Assembly: GCA_022843125.1 (NCBI GenBank)
Contig: JALHOG010000005.1
Coordinates: 1-64,000, forward strand
Reading direction: 5' to 3'
DNA from: Ilumatobacteraceae bacterium
GTDB taxonomy: Bacteria > Actinomycetota > Acidimicrobiia > Acidimicrobiales > Ilumatobacteraceae
DNA length: 64,000 nt
Shown here piece after piece: positions 55,290 to 63,859 of the stretch. Position numbers and translations under genes: made by a program. The notes below the pieces were generated by a model. It was not told where the DNA came from. It saw nothing but the letters and a program-made list of their open reading frames with translations, and ran no database searches. Position 1 is the stretch's first letter. The number at the start of each line of letters is the position of its first letter.

Positions 55290-55748
55290 ATGTCACCTCG
55301 CATCATCAACGGCGCCGAAGAGCTCAAGACGCTCGTCGGCGAGCACCTCGGCTACAGCCCCTACTCGGAGATCACGCAGGAGCAGGTCAACCTCTTCGCC
55401 GACGCCACCGGCGACCACCAGTGGATCCACATCGACGTCGAGCGCGCCAAGACGGGTCCGTTCGGCGGTCCGATCGCGCACGGATACCTCACCTTGTCAC
55501 TCGGCCCGTACCTGTACCCGCAGATCGTCCAGTTCGGCGGCTTCTCGATGGGCGTCAACTACGGCGCCAACAAGATCCGCTTCCCATCACCGGTCCCGGT
55601 CGGCGCCAAGGTCCGCCTCGGCGTCAAGCTGCTCCAGGTCGAAGACATCGCCGGCGGCGTGCAGCTCACCCTTGAGTTCACGTTCGAGTGCGAAGGCGCC
55701 AGCAAGCCCAGCTGTGTCGCCGAGATCATCTTCCGCCAGTACGTCTGA
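55290..55748 (+). CDS. MaoC-family (R)-enoyl-CoA hydratase
   Basis: 152 residues, hot-dog fold. The hydratase motif reads FADATGDHQWIHID, with catalytic Asp42 and His47, followed by GPFGGPIAHGYLTLSL. It hydrates trans-2-enoyl-CoA to the (R)-hydroxy form; exact chain length is unknown. ATG at 55290. It converges with the carbonic anhydrase over a 35-bp palindrome. Confidence 0.88.
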   Translation: MSPRIINGAEELKTLVGEHLGYSPYSEITQEQVNLFADATGDHQWIHIDVERAKTGPFGGPIAHGYLTLSLGPYLYPQIVQFGGFSMGVNYGANKIRFPSPVPVGAKVRLGVKLLQVEDIAGGVQLTLEFTFECEGASKPSCVAEIIFRQYV

Positions 55749-55767
55749 CGGTCTGATCCGGGTGCGA

Positions 55768-55802
55768 CGTCGACGGGCAGGCCTCAGGCCTGCTCGTCGA
55801 CG
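55768..55802. terminator. Palindrome covering the carbonic anhydrase stop
   Basis: CGTCGACGGGCAGGCCT (55768-55784) and AGGCCTGCTCGTCGACG (55786-55802) are reverse complements except at one position, with a single base between. The carbonic anhydrase TGA (55784-55786) sits exactly at the centre. It fits a bidirectional terminator for the convergent MaoC and carbonic anhydrase genes. Confidence 0.6.
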
Positions 55803-56323
55803 AACACCTCGTTGAGCAGGCCGGTGTCGACGTCGTACACGAAGCCGCGGATGTACTCCTTGTGCGGTACGAACGGGGTCATCCGCAAGCGCCGCATCGA
55901 CTGCGCCGTATCGACGTAGGGGTCGCTGAACGACTCGAGCGCCCACCAAGGCTTCACGCCGAGTTCGGCCTCGAGCGTTGCCTTGAAGTCATCCTCCGTG
56001 ACCCGCTGCAGGCCACAGTCGGTGTGGTGCAGCAGGATGATCTCGCGGGTGCCGAGGAAGCGCTGCGACAGGCACAGCGACCGGATCACGTCGTCGGTGA
56101 TCACACCGCCCGCGTTGCGGATGATGTGCGACTCGCCGTGCCGGAGCCCGAAGATGTCGAAGATGTCCATCCGCGAGTCCATGCACGCCACGACTGCCAG
56201 CTGACGGCCGGGCTGCACCGGGAGGGAGTCGCTCCGGAAGGATTCGGTGTAGACCGCATTGTTCGCGATGAGCTCGTCGGCGTTCGGCTCGAACGCGGCG
56301 TCCTCGATCGCGTCGTGGCTCAT
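55784..56323 (-). CDS. Beta-class carbonic anhydrase
   Basis: 179 residues. Zinc ligands Cys47, His100 and Cys103 (ACMDSR and HHTDCG), with the Asp49/Arg51 dyad. It interconverts CO2 and bicarbonate, for instance to feed carboxylases. Short single-domain form without signal peptide. ATG overlaps the LLM enzyme stop (ATGA), so the two are one transcript. Confidence 0.93.
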   Translation of the reverse strand: MSHDAIEDAAFEPNADELIANNAVYTESFRSDSLPVQPGRQLAVVACMDSRMDIFDIFGLRHGESHIIRNAGGVITDDVIRSLCLSQRFLGTREIILLHHTDCGLQRVTEDDFKATLEAELGVKPWWALESFSDPYVDTAQSMRRLRMTPFVPHKEYIRGFVYDVDTGLLNEVFVDEQA

Positions 56324-57288
56324 CGACGGACCTCCGGCATGACCTCGGCCAGCAGCTCCAACGTTTCCGTGCCGGGGTAGTCGGCACACCACGGGATGAA
56401 CCCACGGCAGCCGAGATCGGCGTAGATGCGCATCTTCTCGACGACCTGCTCAGGTGTTCCGACCAGGTTGTTGGCCCGCCAATCGTCGGCCGCCTGGCCC
56501 CACAGGGCCAACGATCCCGCCGCGTCGATCTCGGCCTCGGTCCGGCGGATGAAGATCTCGGGTGACCACGTGAGTCGGATCTCGTCCGGGTCACGCCCGA
56601 CGGACCGGCAGTGCTCGTGCAACACGTCGCGCTTGTGGGCGAAGACGTCGGGCGGCCCTCCGAAGTTCGAGTTGTCGGCGTACTTCGCCACCGTGCGGAG
56701 CGTGAGCTGCTCACCGCCGCCGCCGATCCAGATCGGCGGGTGCGGCTGCTGGATCGGCTTCGGATCGCACTGGGCTCGGCGCACGTCGTAGTACTCGCCC
56801 TGGAACGTCGTCTCACCCTGTGTCCACATCGACCGCACGATCTGCACGGTCTCGTCCAGCATCCGGATGCGATCCTTCGGCTTCGGGAAGTCGTAGCCGT
56901 AGGCCCGGTACTCCTGCTCGTACCAACCGGCGCCGACACCCCAGTCGAGCCGCCCACCCGACATCACGTCGATGTTGGACGTGATCTTCGCGAGCAGCGC
57001 CGGACTGCGGTAGCTGTTGCACCCGACCATCTGCCCGAGCCGGATCGTGGAGGTGAGCTGGCTGATCGCAGCGATCGTGGTCCAGCACTCGAACACCGCC
57101 TCCTCGGCCGGGCGGGGCACGTTGTGGAAGTGGTCGTACACCCAGAGCGAATCGAATCCGAGCCGCTCGGCGAGCTGGGCGACCTCCACCGCCTTGGCCC
57201 ACTTGGCCTGGGCACCCTCGATCGCGACCAGGTCCATCTTCCACCCTTGGGGCACGAAGACCCCGAAGACGATGTCGCGTGCCGTCAC
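56320..57288 (-). CDS. LLM-class F420-dependent oxidoreductase
   Basis: 322 residues, luciferase-like TIM barrel. FGVFVPQGWKMDL start, GFDSLWVYDHFHNVP, GRLDWGVGAGWYEQEYRAYGY and PPIWIGGGGEQLTLR mark the F420-binding LLM family; actinobacteria make F420. The substrate is unknown. GTG at 57286-57288 is chosen over an upstream frame that overlaps the divergent hydrolase gene. Confidence 0.88.
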   Translation of the reverse strand: MTARDIVFGVFVPQGWKMDLVAIEGAQAKWAKAVEVAQLAERLGFDSLWVYDHFHNVPRPAEEAVFECWTTIAAISQLTSTIRLGQMVGCNSYRSPALLAKITSNIDVMSGGRLDWGVGAGWYEQEYRAYGYDFPKPKDRIRMLDETVQIVRSMWTQGETTFQGEYYDVRRAQCDPKPIQQPHPPIWIGGGGEQLTLRTVAKYADNSNFGGPPDVFAHKRDVLHEHCRSVGRDPDEIRLTWSPEIFIRRTEAEIDAAGSLALWGQAADDWRANNLVGTPEQVVEKMRIYADLGCRGFIPWCADYPGTETLELLAEVMPEVRR

Positions 57289-57326
57289 GGCCAAGCACCC
57301 TAGGCCCGAGCAGCCAGACTGATCGA

Positions 57327-58694
57327 ATGTCGATCGATCGCGCACCGTTGGACGACCTCATCGCCGGGTACGCCGCGGAGCACCACTGCCCCACCGTCGC
57401 CTGGGGCGTCGTCCGCGACGGCGCGCTGACACTTACCGGATCGGCCTGCCCGGCGGGCGGCGACGTCGACGAGCACTCGGTGTACCGGATCGCGTCGATG
57501 ACCAAGTCGTTCTCCGCGGCGGCGACATTGCTGCTGCGCGACGACGGGCTGCTCCGCCTGGACGACCCGATCGCGACCTACGACGCCTCGCTCCACGCGC
57601 TCCGGTCGCCGACCGCCGACGCCCCGCCGATCACCGTGCGCGACCTGCTCGCGATGTCGAGCGGACTCGTCACCGACGATCCCTGGGCCGACCGCCACCT
57701 CGACCTCACCGACGAGGAGTTCGACCGGATCGTCGCCGGCGGGTGCGCATTCGGAGAGCCCACCGGTGCCGAATACGAGTACTCCAACTTCGGCTTCGCC
57801 ATGCTCGGACGGGTGGTGGAGCGCGCCACCGGCCGCCGCATCCAGGACGTCGTGACCGAGCGCCTCCTGCGGCCGCTCGGCATGGACGCGAGCACCTGGA
57901 CGCAGCCGGGACACGACCGGTGGCTGCGGCCGATGCGGTGGCTCGACGACGCGTGGGTCGAGGAGCGTCCGACGCCGGGCGACGGCCTGATCGCGCCGAT
58001 GGGCGGCATCTGGACCACGGTGAGCGATCTCGCACGGTGGGTCGCCTGGCTCGACGACGCGTTCCCTGCTCGTGACGGCGCCGATACCGGCCCGCTGTCG
58101 CGGGCGAGCCGGCGCGAGATGCAGACCGTGCAGACCTACACCGGGTGGCGCACGCTCCGCGGGGTGCGAGCGCCCGCCGGCTACGGCTACGGGTTGCGGA
58201 TCCAGTTCGAGGACGAGCTCGGCACCCAGGTGACGCACTCGGGTGGCTTCCCCGGTTACGGGTCGACGATGCGGTGGCTCCCGGGGCGGCGGCTCGGCGT
58301 GATCGCCCTGTCGAACGTGACCTACGCACCGATGACCGAGCTGGCAGCCCGGATGCTCGACGTGCTCCACGGGCAGGGCGTCGTCCCGCCCGAGCGGCGG
58401 TCTGCGACGCCGGCGGTGGAGCACGCCGCCGAACGGCTGGTTGCGCTGCTCAACGACTGGTCCGACGATGCCGCCGACGCGCTGTTCACCGACAACGTCG
58501 CTTGGGACGACAGCTACGAACGCCGTCGCCGGGCGGTCGCCGATCTCGTCCCGCTCACCCTCGACCGGGTCGAGCCGATCAACGACGCCCGCGGCCGCGC
58601 CATCTGCACGACGCCCACCGGAGCGCGGGCGACGATCACCGTCACCCTCGGCGTCGCCCTCCCGGTCAGGATCCAGGACTACGACGTGAGGTGA
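57327..58694 (+). CDS. Serine hydrolase, beta-lactamase/D-Ala-D-Ala peptidase fold
   Basis: 455 residues. SMTK at 57-60 (nucleophile Ser57, base Lys60), YSN near 152 and HSGG near 310 are the three motifs of class C/EstB-type enzymes. No signal peptide, so likely cytoplasmic esterase or peptidase. A C-terminal extension (about 365-455) resembles the lipocalin-like or unknown tail of such proteins. ATG at 57327. Confidence 0.88.
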   Translation: MSIDRAPLDDLIAGYAAEHHCPTVAWGVVRDGALTLTGSACPAGGDVDEHSVYRIASMTKSFSAAATLLLRDDGLLRLDDPIATYDASLHALRSPTADAPPITVRDLLAMSSGLVTDDPWADRHLDLTDEEFDRIVAGGCAFGEPTGAEYEYSNFGFAMLGRVVERATGRRIQDVVTERLLRPLGMDASTWTQPGHDRWLRPMRWLDDAWVEERPTPGDGLIAPMGGIWTTVSDLARWVAWLDDAFPARDGADTGPLSRASRREMQTVQTYTGWRTLRGVRAPAGYGYGLRIQFEDELGTQVTHSGGFPGYGSTMRWLPGRRLGVIALSNVTYAPMTELAARMLDVLHGQGVVPPERRSATPAVEHAAERLVALLNDWSDDAADALFTDNVAWDDSYERRRRAVADLVPLTLDRVEPINDARGRAICTTPTGARATITVTLGVALPVRIQDYDVR

Positions 58695-58706
58695 CGTCGC
58701 TCCCCC

Positions 58707-59927
58707 CTACAGCGGGAGGGAGCCGGTGGCAGGTTTGGTGGTGCCGTGGTCCTTGTACGCCGCAATGGTGCGCTGGGCGATGCGCATCTGGTGGATCTCG
58801 TCGGCGCCGTCGGCGAAACGCGCCCACCTCGCCTGCTGGAGCATGTGGGCGAGCGGGGTGTCGGTCGAGTAGCCGAGCGCGCCGTGCACCTGGATCGCAC
58901 GGTCGATGATCCGCCACAGGCTGTTGGCGACGAAGTGCTTCGCCATCGACACGACGGCGGTGAAGTCCATGCCGTTCTCGATCTGGTACGCGGCGTGCAG
59001 GACCATCAGCTTGCACTGGTAGAGCTCGACGGCCGAGTCGCTGATCAGCCACTGGATGCCCTGCTTCTCGGCCAGGACCGACCCGTGGCTGTAGCGCTCG
59101 AGCGAGCGGGCGACCATCATGTCGAGCGCGATCTCGGCCTGGCCGATCCAGCGCATGCAGTGCGCCAGGCGGGCCGGGCCGAGTCGGTACTGACCGAGCA
59201 GATGGCCCTGGCCGCGACCGCCGAGCATGTTCGCGGCCGGCACGCGCAGGTCCTCGATGAGGATCTCGCAGTGGTTGTGGCCGCCCGACATGGTCTCGAC
59301 GTCTCGGACGATGTTCCACCCCTCCGACGGGAGGTCGACGATGAAGCACGAGTTCGCCGCCTGGGGGAGGTCGGGGTCCTCCTCGGTGCGGGCCACGAGC
59401 AATGCGAACTTCGCGCCGCGGGCGCCGGAGATGAACCACTTGTGGCCGTTGATCACCCATTCGTCACCGTCCTGGTAGGCGAACGTCTTGATCAGCGTGG
59501 GGTCCGAACCCGCCACTTCCGGCTCGGTCATCGCGAAGCAGGAACGCGCGGTGCCCTCGCACAGCGGGCGGAGGTAGCGCTCCTTCTGCTCGTCGGTCCC
59601 CCAGTGCAGCAGGGTGTGCTGGTTGCCCTCGTCTGGCGCCTGGGCGTTGAGCACGAACGGGCCGATCGACACCTTGGCCGCTTCCGCCGACACCGCCGCC
59701 ATCGCGGTCGGCCCGAGCCCCATCCCACCCCACTCGGGCGGCATGTGCGGGAGCCACAGTCCCCATTCGTCCTTCGCTTCCGCTCGCAGCTTGACGATCG
59801 TGCGCACCACCTCGGAACGCTGCGACTGATCGGTCGCGTCCCACTCCGGACGGACGCGCGCATCCATGAACTCACGGACCTTGAGGCGCACCTCGTCGAC
59901 CTCGGGCGGGAAGGTGAAATCGATCAC
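58707..59927 (-). CDS. Acyl-CoA dehydrogenase (ACAD10/11-like)
   Basis: 406 residues. FAMTEPEVAGSDPT, then GHKWFISGA, and the C-terminal HGALGYSTDTPLAHMLQQARWARFADGADEIH block mark an FAD acyl-CoA dehydrogenase; the last block is typical of the ACAD10/11 group acting on longer or hydroxylated acyl-CoAs. GTG at 59925-59927. It converges with the serine hydrolase, 12 nt apart. Confidence 0.92.
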   Translation of the reverse strand: MIDFTFPPEVDEVRLKVREFMDARVRPEWDATDQSQRSEVVRTIVKLRAEAKDEWGLWLPHMPPEWGGMGLGPTAMAAVSAEAAKVSIGPFVLNAQAPDEGNQHTLLHWGTDEQKERYLRPLCEGTARSCFAMTEPEVAGSDPTLIKTFAYQDGDEWVINGHKWFISGARGAKFALLVARTEEDPDLPQAANSCFIVDLPSEGWNIVRDVETMSGGHNHCEILIEDLRVPAANMLGGRGQGHLLGQYRLGPARLAHCMRWIGQAEIALDMMVARSLERYSHGSVLAEKQGIQWLISDSAVELYQCKLMVLHAAYQIENGMDFTAVVSMAKHFVANSLWRIIDRAIQVHGALGYSTDTPLAHMLQQARWARFADGADEIHQMRIAQRTIAAYKDHGTTKPATGSLPL

Positions 59928-59950
59928 GCCGACGAGTGTGGCCGGGCATG

Positions 59951-59984
59951 CCTGAGCGCTGCGAGCCGTGCGCGGCAGCTCAGG
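59951..59984 (-). terminator. Hairpin at the end of the single-helix membrane protein gene
   Basis: CCTGA(GC)GCTGC (59951-59962) can pair with GCAGCTCAGG (59975-59984), ten pairs with a two-base bulge. It overlaps the stop of the 59980-60621 gene and lies before the acyl-CoA dehydrogenase start on the same strand, so it may separate the two. Confidence 0.4.
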
Positions 59985-60621
59985 TGGCCGGGCACATGCC
60001 GACCTCGACGAGGGTGTCGAAGAACTCGCCCGGGGAGGCGTCGATCGTCGTGAAGGCAGTGGTGCCGATCTCCGTGCGGACCTCGACGTCGACACCGTCG
60101 GTGCGGTCACCGCGCGGGAGCAGAGCGCAGTCGTCGAGGTTCCACAGGATCGCCAAGACCGCAGTCGCTCCGTCGGGGACGCGCTGCGGGAGTTCCGTGT
60201 CGGCACCGATCGACGGGTGCCGTGCGGTCGCGAACGCGAGACCGCTCGGGAACTCGCTCGGCTCACCTGGATCGGTGACATCGAAGTCGAGCTCGTTCTC
60301 CGCGAGCACCCACGCCCCGGCGACGCTCGCACCGGGCACGGGCACGACACGCCGCACCTCGACGCCGTTCCAGCCGTCGGCGACCACGCGAGCGACGACG
60401 AGCACCTGATCGTGGCCCTGCAGCGCCGACCACGAACCAGCCGAACCGTCCCCACCGCCGAGCGACGGCCGGAGCACGTGCGGGGACCACCAGACCGCGG
60501 CGATCAGCCCGAACGCGAACACCAGGAGCACGCCGCTGCGGAGCCGGGACCGGCGGGGCACGAGCGTCTCGATCGCTGGATCGAAGTCGTGTCGATCGCT
60601 CGTGGCAGTTGCCGTCATCAT
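59980..60621 (-). CDS. Single-helix membrane protein, function unknown
   Basis: 213 residues. Cytoplasmic tail with RRSRLRSG, one helix (about 30-48), then an extracytoplasmic domain (about 50-213) with two Cys (DDCALL and MCPAT) that could pair. No family recognised. ATG at 60619-60621; a GTG two codons upstream is possible. The start codon is inside the operator-like palindrome at 60619-60644, so regulation by the nearby GntR protein is likely. Confidence 0.6.
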   Translation of the reverse strand: MMTATATSDRHDFDPAIETLVPRRSRLRSGVLLVFAFGLIAAVWWSPHVLRPSLGGGDGSAGSWSALQGHDQVLVVARVVADGWNGVEVRRVVPVPGASVAGAWVLAENELDFDVTDPGEPSEFPSGLAFATARHPSIGADTELPQRVPDGATAVLAILWNLDDCALLPRGDRTDGVDVEVRTEIGTTAFTTIDASPGEFFDTLVEVGMCPAT

Positions 60622-60637
60622 TGGCACATTGTACTAT
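60609..60637 (+). promoter_or_regulatory. Putative promoter of the GntR operon
   Basis: TTGCCG (60609-60614) and TACTAT (60632-60637) with a 17-bp spacer fit a sigma-70-type promoter for the plus-strand genes, 63 nt before the first start. The -10 box lies inside the palindrome that probably binds the repressor. Confidence 0.4.
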
Positions 60638-60644
60638 GCCAATG
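60619..60644. promoter_or_regulatory. Operator-like inverted repeat for the GntR regulator
   Basis: CATTGGCA (60619-60626) and TGCCAATG (60637-60644) are perfect reverse complements, 10 bp apart and in an AT-rich island. It lies between divergent genes and overlaps a -10 box and the start of the minus-strand gene. A GntR/YtrA-type regulator is encoded in the downstream operon, making it the likely binder. Confidence 0.55.
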
Positions 60645-60699
60645 AGCCAATGCAAGACGCAGCCGTTGATGGGCTGCCCGGACGAGGAGGTCGGAGCCG

Positions 60700-61509
60700 A
60701 TGGGGATCGTGGTGCTTCTGCTCGCGTTGCTCGTGGTAGCCGGTGTCGTGGCCCGGTCGGCGCAGCTGGTCACGGCCGGCGGTTGGCTCGCCGAGCCACT
60801 CCCACCCGGCAGCCACGAGGCCTCGGTGCTCGTGCGCTACCTGAGGCGGCACGTCCTCCACCGGCGCATCGGAGCGACCGTCGGCGTGGTGGTCGCGACA
60901 GTCGCCGGCATCCGCCTCTATGGGGAGCTCAACATCGGGATCGGAACGCGCAGCCCGCTCGCCGACATCCTGTTCTGCGGGTTGGCCGGCAGCATCGTCG
61001 GCGCGATGTCGGCCGAGACGTTCCGGCTCAGCGACGACCGCAACGACGTCAGGGCGGCATCGCTGGCCGAGCGGACGCCACTCGTGCCCGTCCGCTTGCT
61101 CGTGCTCAGCCGGGCGCTGACGATCACGTCGTGCCTGGGTGCCGTTGCGATCCTCGTCGTCGCACGCGACGCAGGTCCGCTCGTGATCGCGGCGGCCGGC
61201 GTCGCGGTCGCCGGCGTCGCCGAGGCAACACGGAGCGCGATCACCAGCCGGCCACGGCCCGTCATGACCGACCGCGCTCGATGGGTCGACGACCGGATGC
61301 GCTGGTTCGCGCAGCGGGCCGTCGGCAACCTGCAGCTCGCCGCCGCCTGGCTCCTCGCCGGCTGGGTCGTCTCCAAGACGGGCGACACCGACCACACCCC
61401 CGTCGACGTGTTGCAGGTCGTGACCGTCCTCGGCTGTCTGGCCGCCACCGTCGTCCATCTCCTGCGTGCCTCGCCACGACGCCCTCGCGATTGGGTTGCG
61501 CCCCAGTGA
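60700..61509 (+). CDS. Membrane protein of the GntR operon
   Basis: 269 residues with about six hydrophobic helices (about 2-22, 58-75, 85-105, 135-155, 160-180, 205-225). Cytoplasmic loops contain RLSDDRNDVRAASL. No transporter signature or ABC partner is visible. GAGGAGG-type site (GAGGAGG, 60686-60692) before ATG 60700. The stop overlaps the GntR start (GTGA). Confidence 0.7.
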   Translation: MGIVVLLLALLVVAGVVARSAQLVTAGGWLAEPLPPGSHEASVLVRYLRRHVLHRRIGATVGVVVATVAGIRLYGELNIGIGTRSPLADILFCGLAGSIVGAMSAETFRLSDDRNDVRAASLAERTPLVPVRLLVLSRALTITSCLGAVAILVVARDAGPLVIAAAGVAVAGVAEATRSAITSRPRPVMTDRARWVDDRMRWFAQRAVGNLQLAAAWLLAGWVVSKTGDTDHTPVDVLQVVTVLGCLAATVVHLLRASPRRPRDWVAPQ

Positions 61510-61883
61510 TCGTGCACGTCGATCCGTCGTCGGCGGTCCCGGTGTTCGAGCAACTCCGGATCCAGATCGAGCGCATGATCGCCTCCGGCCACTTGCGGCC
61601 CGGCAGTCGTCTCCCGGCGATACGCGACCTCGCCAACGATCTCGGGCTGGCGCGCGGCACCGTCAACAAGGTGTACGACCTGCTCGCCCGTGACGGCCTG
61701 GTGGCGACCTCGGGGCGCCACGGCACCGTCGTGCTCGTCCCCCCTCCGACCACGACCACCGATGCCGATCTCGACCACGCCGCTGATGCCGTCGCGCTCG
61801 TGGCGCTCCAACTCGGCCGTGACCGCGCCGCTGCACGTCGTGCGCTCGAGGCCGCATTCGATCGCGCAGAACGGTCGCACTGA
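61506..61883 (+). CDS. GntR-family transcriptional regulator, YtrA type
   Basis: 125 residues. Winged helix (about 5-75) with VFEQLRIQIERMIASGHLRPG, LPAIRDLANDLGLARGTVNKVYDLLARDGL. Only a short helical tail (about 85-125) follows, as in the YtrA subgroup, rather than a large effector domain. YtrA proteins usually repress an adjacent membrane-protein or transporter operon, matching the gene upstream. GTG at 61506. Confidence 0.9.
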   Translation: MIVHVDPSSAVPVFEQLRIQIERMIASGHLRPGSRLPAIRDLANDLGLARGTVNKVYDLLARDGLVATSGRHGTVVLVPPPTTTTDADLDHAADAVALVALQLGRDRAAARRALEAAFDRAERSH

Positions 61884-61912
61884 ACCCCCCTGCCCGCTCT
61901 AGCCTCGATCGC

Positions 61913-62629
61913 ATGAGTGCTGCATCGTCCGGGCCACGCTGGGACACCGAGGCCTTGCCGCAGGGTGAGGAGAAGAAGCAGGCGGTGCGCGAGATGTTCG
62001 ACGCGATTGCACCGCGCTACGACCTCGTCAACCGGATCATGACCTTCCGGCTCGACGTCCGGTGGCGCAAGCGAGCCGTCCGCGACCTGCGCCTGCCGGC
62101 GGGCTCGACCGTGCTCGACCTGGCATCGGGCACCGGAGATCTCTGCATCGACCTGCGCGCCGCCGGGCACGAACCGATCTCGATCGACCTGTCGTACGGC
62201 ATGCTCGCCGCCGACCGGTCGGGGGCGCCCAGGGTCCAGGGCGACATCCTCCGCATGCCGTTGCCCGAGTCGTCGGTCGACGGGGTCACGTGCGGGTTCG
62301 CGCTCCGCAACCTCGTCGACCTGCAGTCGTTCTTCGACGAGCTGGCTCGTGTGGTGCGGCCGGGCGGGCGGGTGTCGCTGCTCGACGTCGGGATCCCGAA
62401 GAACCGGTTGATCCGCTTCGGCAACGGCATCTACTTCGGCAAGATCGTGCCGAGGATCGGCGCGCTGCTCTCCGACGGGGCGGCCTACCGCTACCTGCCC
62501 AAGAGCGTGGCCTACCTCCCGCCGGCGCCCGAGATGGTGTCGATGCTCGAACGTGCCGGGTTCACCCACGTCGAGCACGCGCTGCTGTCGGGCGGGCTGA
62601 CGCAGCTCCTGACCGGCACCCGGAGCTGA
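61913..62629 (+). CDS. menG: Demethylmenaquinone methyltransferase
   Basis: 238 residues, UbiE/MenG family. VREMFDAIAPRYDLVNRIMTF and LDVRWRKRAVRDL are family blocks; motif I is VLDLASGTGDLCIDL; the late LDVGIPKN and YLPKSVAYLPPAPEM are also typical. It methylates demethylmenaquinone, the final step of menaquinone synthesis. It is followed 2 nt later by menF, which acts at the other end of the pathway. Confidence 0.92.
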   Translation: MSAASSGPRWDTEALPQGEEKKQAVREMFDAIAPRYDLVNRIMTFRLDVRWRKRAVRDLRLPAGSTVLDLASGTGDLCIDLRAAGHEPISIDLSYGMLAADRSGAPRVQGDILRMPLPESSVDGVTCGFALRNLVDLQSFFDELARVVRPGGRVSLLDVGIPKNRLIRFGNGIYFGKIVPRIGALLSDGAAYRYLPKSVAYLPPAPEMVSMLERAGFTHVEHALLSGGLTQLLTGTRS

Positions 62630-62631
62630 CC

Positions 62632-63846
62632 GTGCGCGCCGTCAGCACGCCCGTCGACGGCGCGCTCGACCTCAACGACGTCGCAGGTGGGGACGGCTAC
62701 CTCTTCGTGCGCGACGGGGTCGGATTCGCCGGGCGTGGCGTGGCGGCCCGTGTTCCCGTCGACGAGGCCGTCGCGTTCCTCGCATCGATCGACCACGACG
62801 ACCAGGTGGGTGGCGCACCCGGCGTGATCGCCCTCGGCGCGATCCCGTTCCTCCCCGGCTCCCCCGCCGAGCTCGTGGTCCCTGAGCTGATCATCGGCAA
62901 GGACGCCGCCGGCCGCATCTGGCGGACCGATGTGGGCGATCCCGGGCTCGACCCCCGGGAACGCTCACATGCCGGTGCGAGCGTTCCCGAGGGTGGAGCC
63001 CGGGATCGCCCACACCTTCCTGGCGCGTTCTCGATCCGGCCGGGGGTAGCGGTCGAGCACTACCTGGCGGCGGTCGCCGCAGCGCGCGACGCCGTGCGCG
63101 ACGGGCGGATGGCGAAGGCGGTCATCGCCCGACCGATCGTCGTCGAGTCGGACCGGCCGATCGACGTCCACGCGGTCCTCCTGCGGCTGAAGGCGAGCTT
63201 CGGGTCGAGCTACCGGTTCTCGATCGACGGCTTCATCGGCGCCTCGCCCGAGCTCCTCGTCGAGGTCGACGGCGATGTCGTGCGGTCGCACCCCTTGGCG
63301 GGCACCACCCGCACCACCGGTGATCCCGAACTCGATGCAAAGCTCGCCGCCGAACTGCACGCCAGCCCGAAGAACCGGATCGAGCACGACGCCGCGATCG
63401 CGATGGTCCGCGACACCCTGCTCCCCTACTGCAGCTACCTCGACTGGGCGCCCGAGCCGTCGATCGTGAAGGTCGCCAACGTCCAGCACCTCGGATCGCA
63501 GGCCGAGGGACGGCTGTCCAAGCCGACACCGTCGGTGATCGAACTCGTGCGTGCGCTGCAGCCGACTCCCGCCGTCGGCGGTCACCCCCGCGAGGCGGCG
63601 ATCGAGCTGATCACCCGCGTCGAGGGCTTCGAGCGTGGTCGCTACGGCGGCACGGTCGGTTGGGTCGATGCGCACGGCAACGGCACCTGGGCGGTGTCGC
63701 TGCGTTGTGCCGAGCTCAGCGCCGATCGGCAGTCCGCACGCCTCGTGGCGGGCGGCGGCATCGTCGCGGACAGCGACCCCGAGAGCGAACTCGCAGAGAC
63801 CCAGGCCAAGTTCCAGGCCATGCTCAGCGCGATCGTCAGGCCGTGA
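62632..63846 (+). CDS. menF: Isochorismate synthase
   Basis: 404 residues. Chorismate-binding domain (about 135-404) with the catalytic Lys162 in MAKAVIARPIV, HPLAGTTRTTGD, KNRIEHDAAIAMVRD, and PTPAVGGHPREAA...GGTVGWVDAHG; Mg-binding Glu residues follow. It makes isochorismate for menaquinone. Residues about 100-128 are encoded by an 84-bp palindrome (62931-63014) and look like an insertion in the linker between N-terminal and catalytic parts (GDPGLDPRERSHAG...). The frame stays open through it. GTG at 62632, 2 nt after menG stop. Confidence 0.92.
   Translation: MRAVSTPVDGALDLNDVAGGDGYLFVRDGVGFAGRGVAARVPVDEAVAFLASIDHDDQVGGAPGVIALGAIPFLPGSPAELVVPELIIGKDAAGRIWRTDVGDPGLDPRERSHAGASVPEGGARDRPHLPGAFSIRPGVAVEHYLAAVAAARDAVRDGRMAKAVIARPIVVESDRPIDVHAVLLRLKASFGSSYRFSIDGFIGASPELLVEVDGDVVRSHPLAGTTRTTGDPELDAKLAAELHASPKNRIEHDAAIAMVRDTLLPYCSYLDWAPEPSIVKVANVQHLGSQAEGRLSKPTPSVIELVRALQPTPAVGGHPREAAIELITRVEGFERGRYGGTVGWVDAHGNGTWAVSLRCAELSADRQSARLVAGGGIVADSDPESELAETQAKFQAMLSAIVRP
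62931..63014. repeat. 84-bp palindromic element inside menF, in frame
   Basis: Arms 62931-62966 and 62979-63014 (36 nt each) are reverse complements at 34 of 36 positions; the 12-nt loop is 62967-62978. Each arm starts or ends with TGTGGGCGATCCCGGG and CGGGAACGCTC. The total is 84 bp, a multiple of three, so removing it leaves menF in frame. It encodes an Arg/Asp/Gly/Pro-rich stretch unlike the flanking sequence. Its bases differ from the two trp/polA-type palindromes, so it is a second element type. Confidence 0.9.
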
Positions 63847-63859
63847 CCGATCGGCGCGC

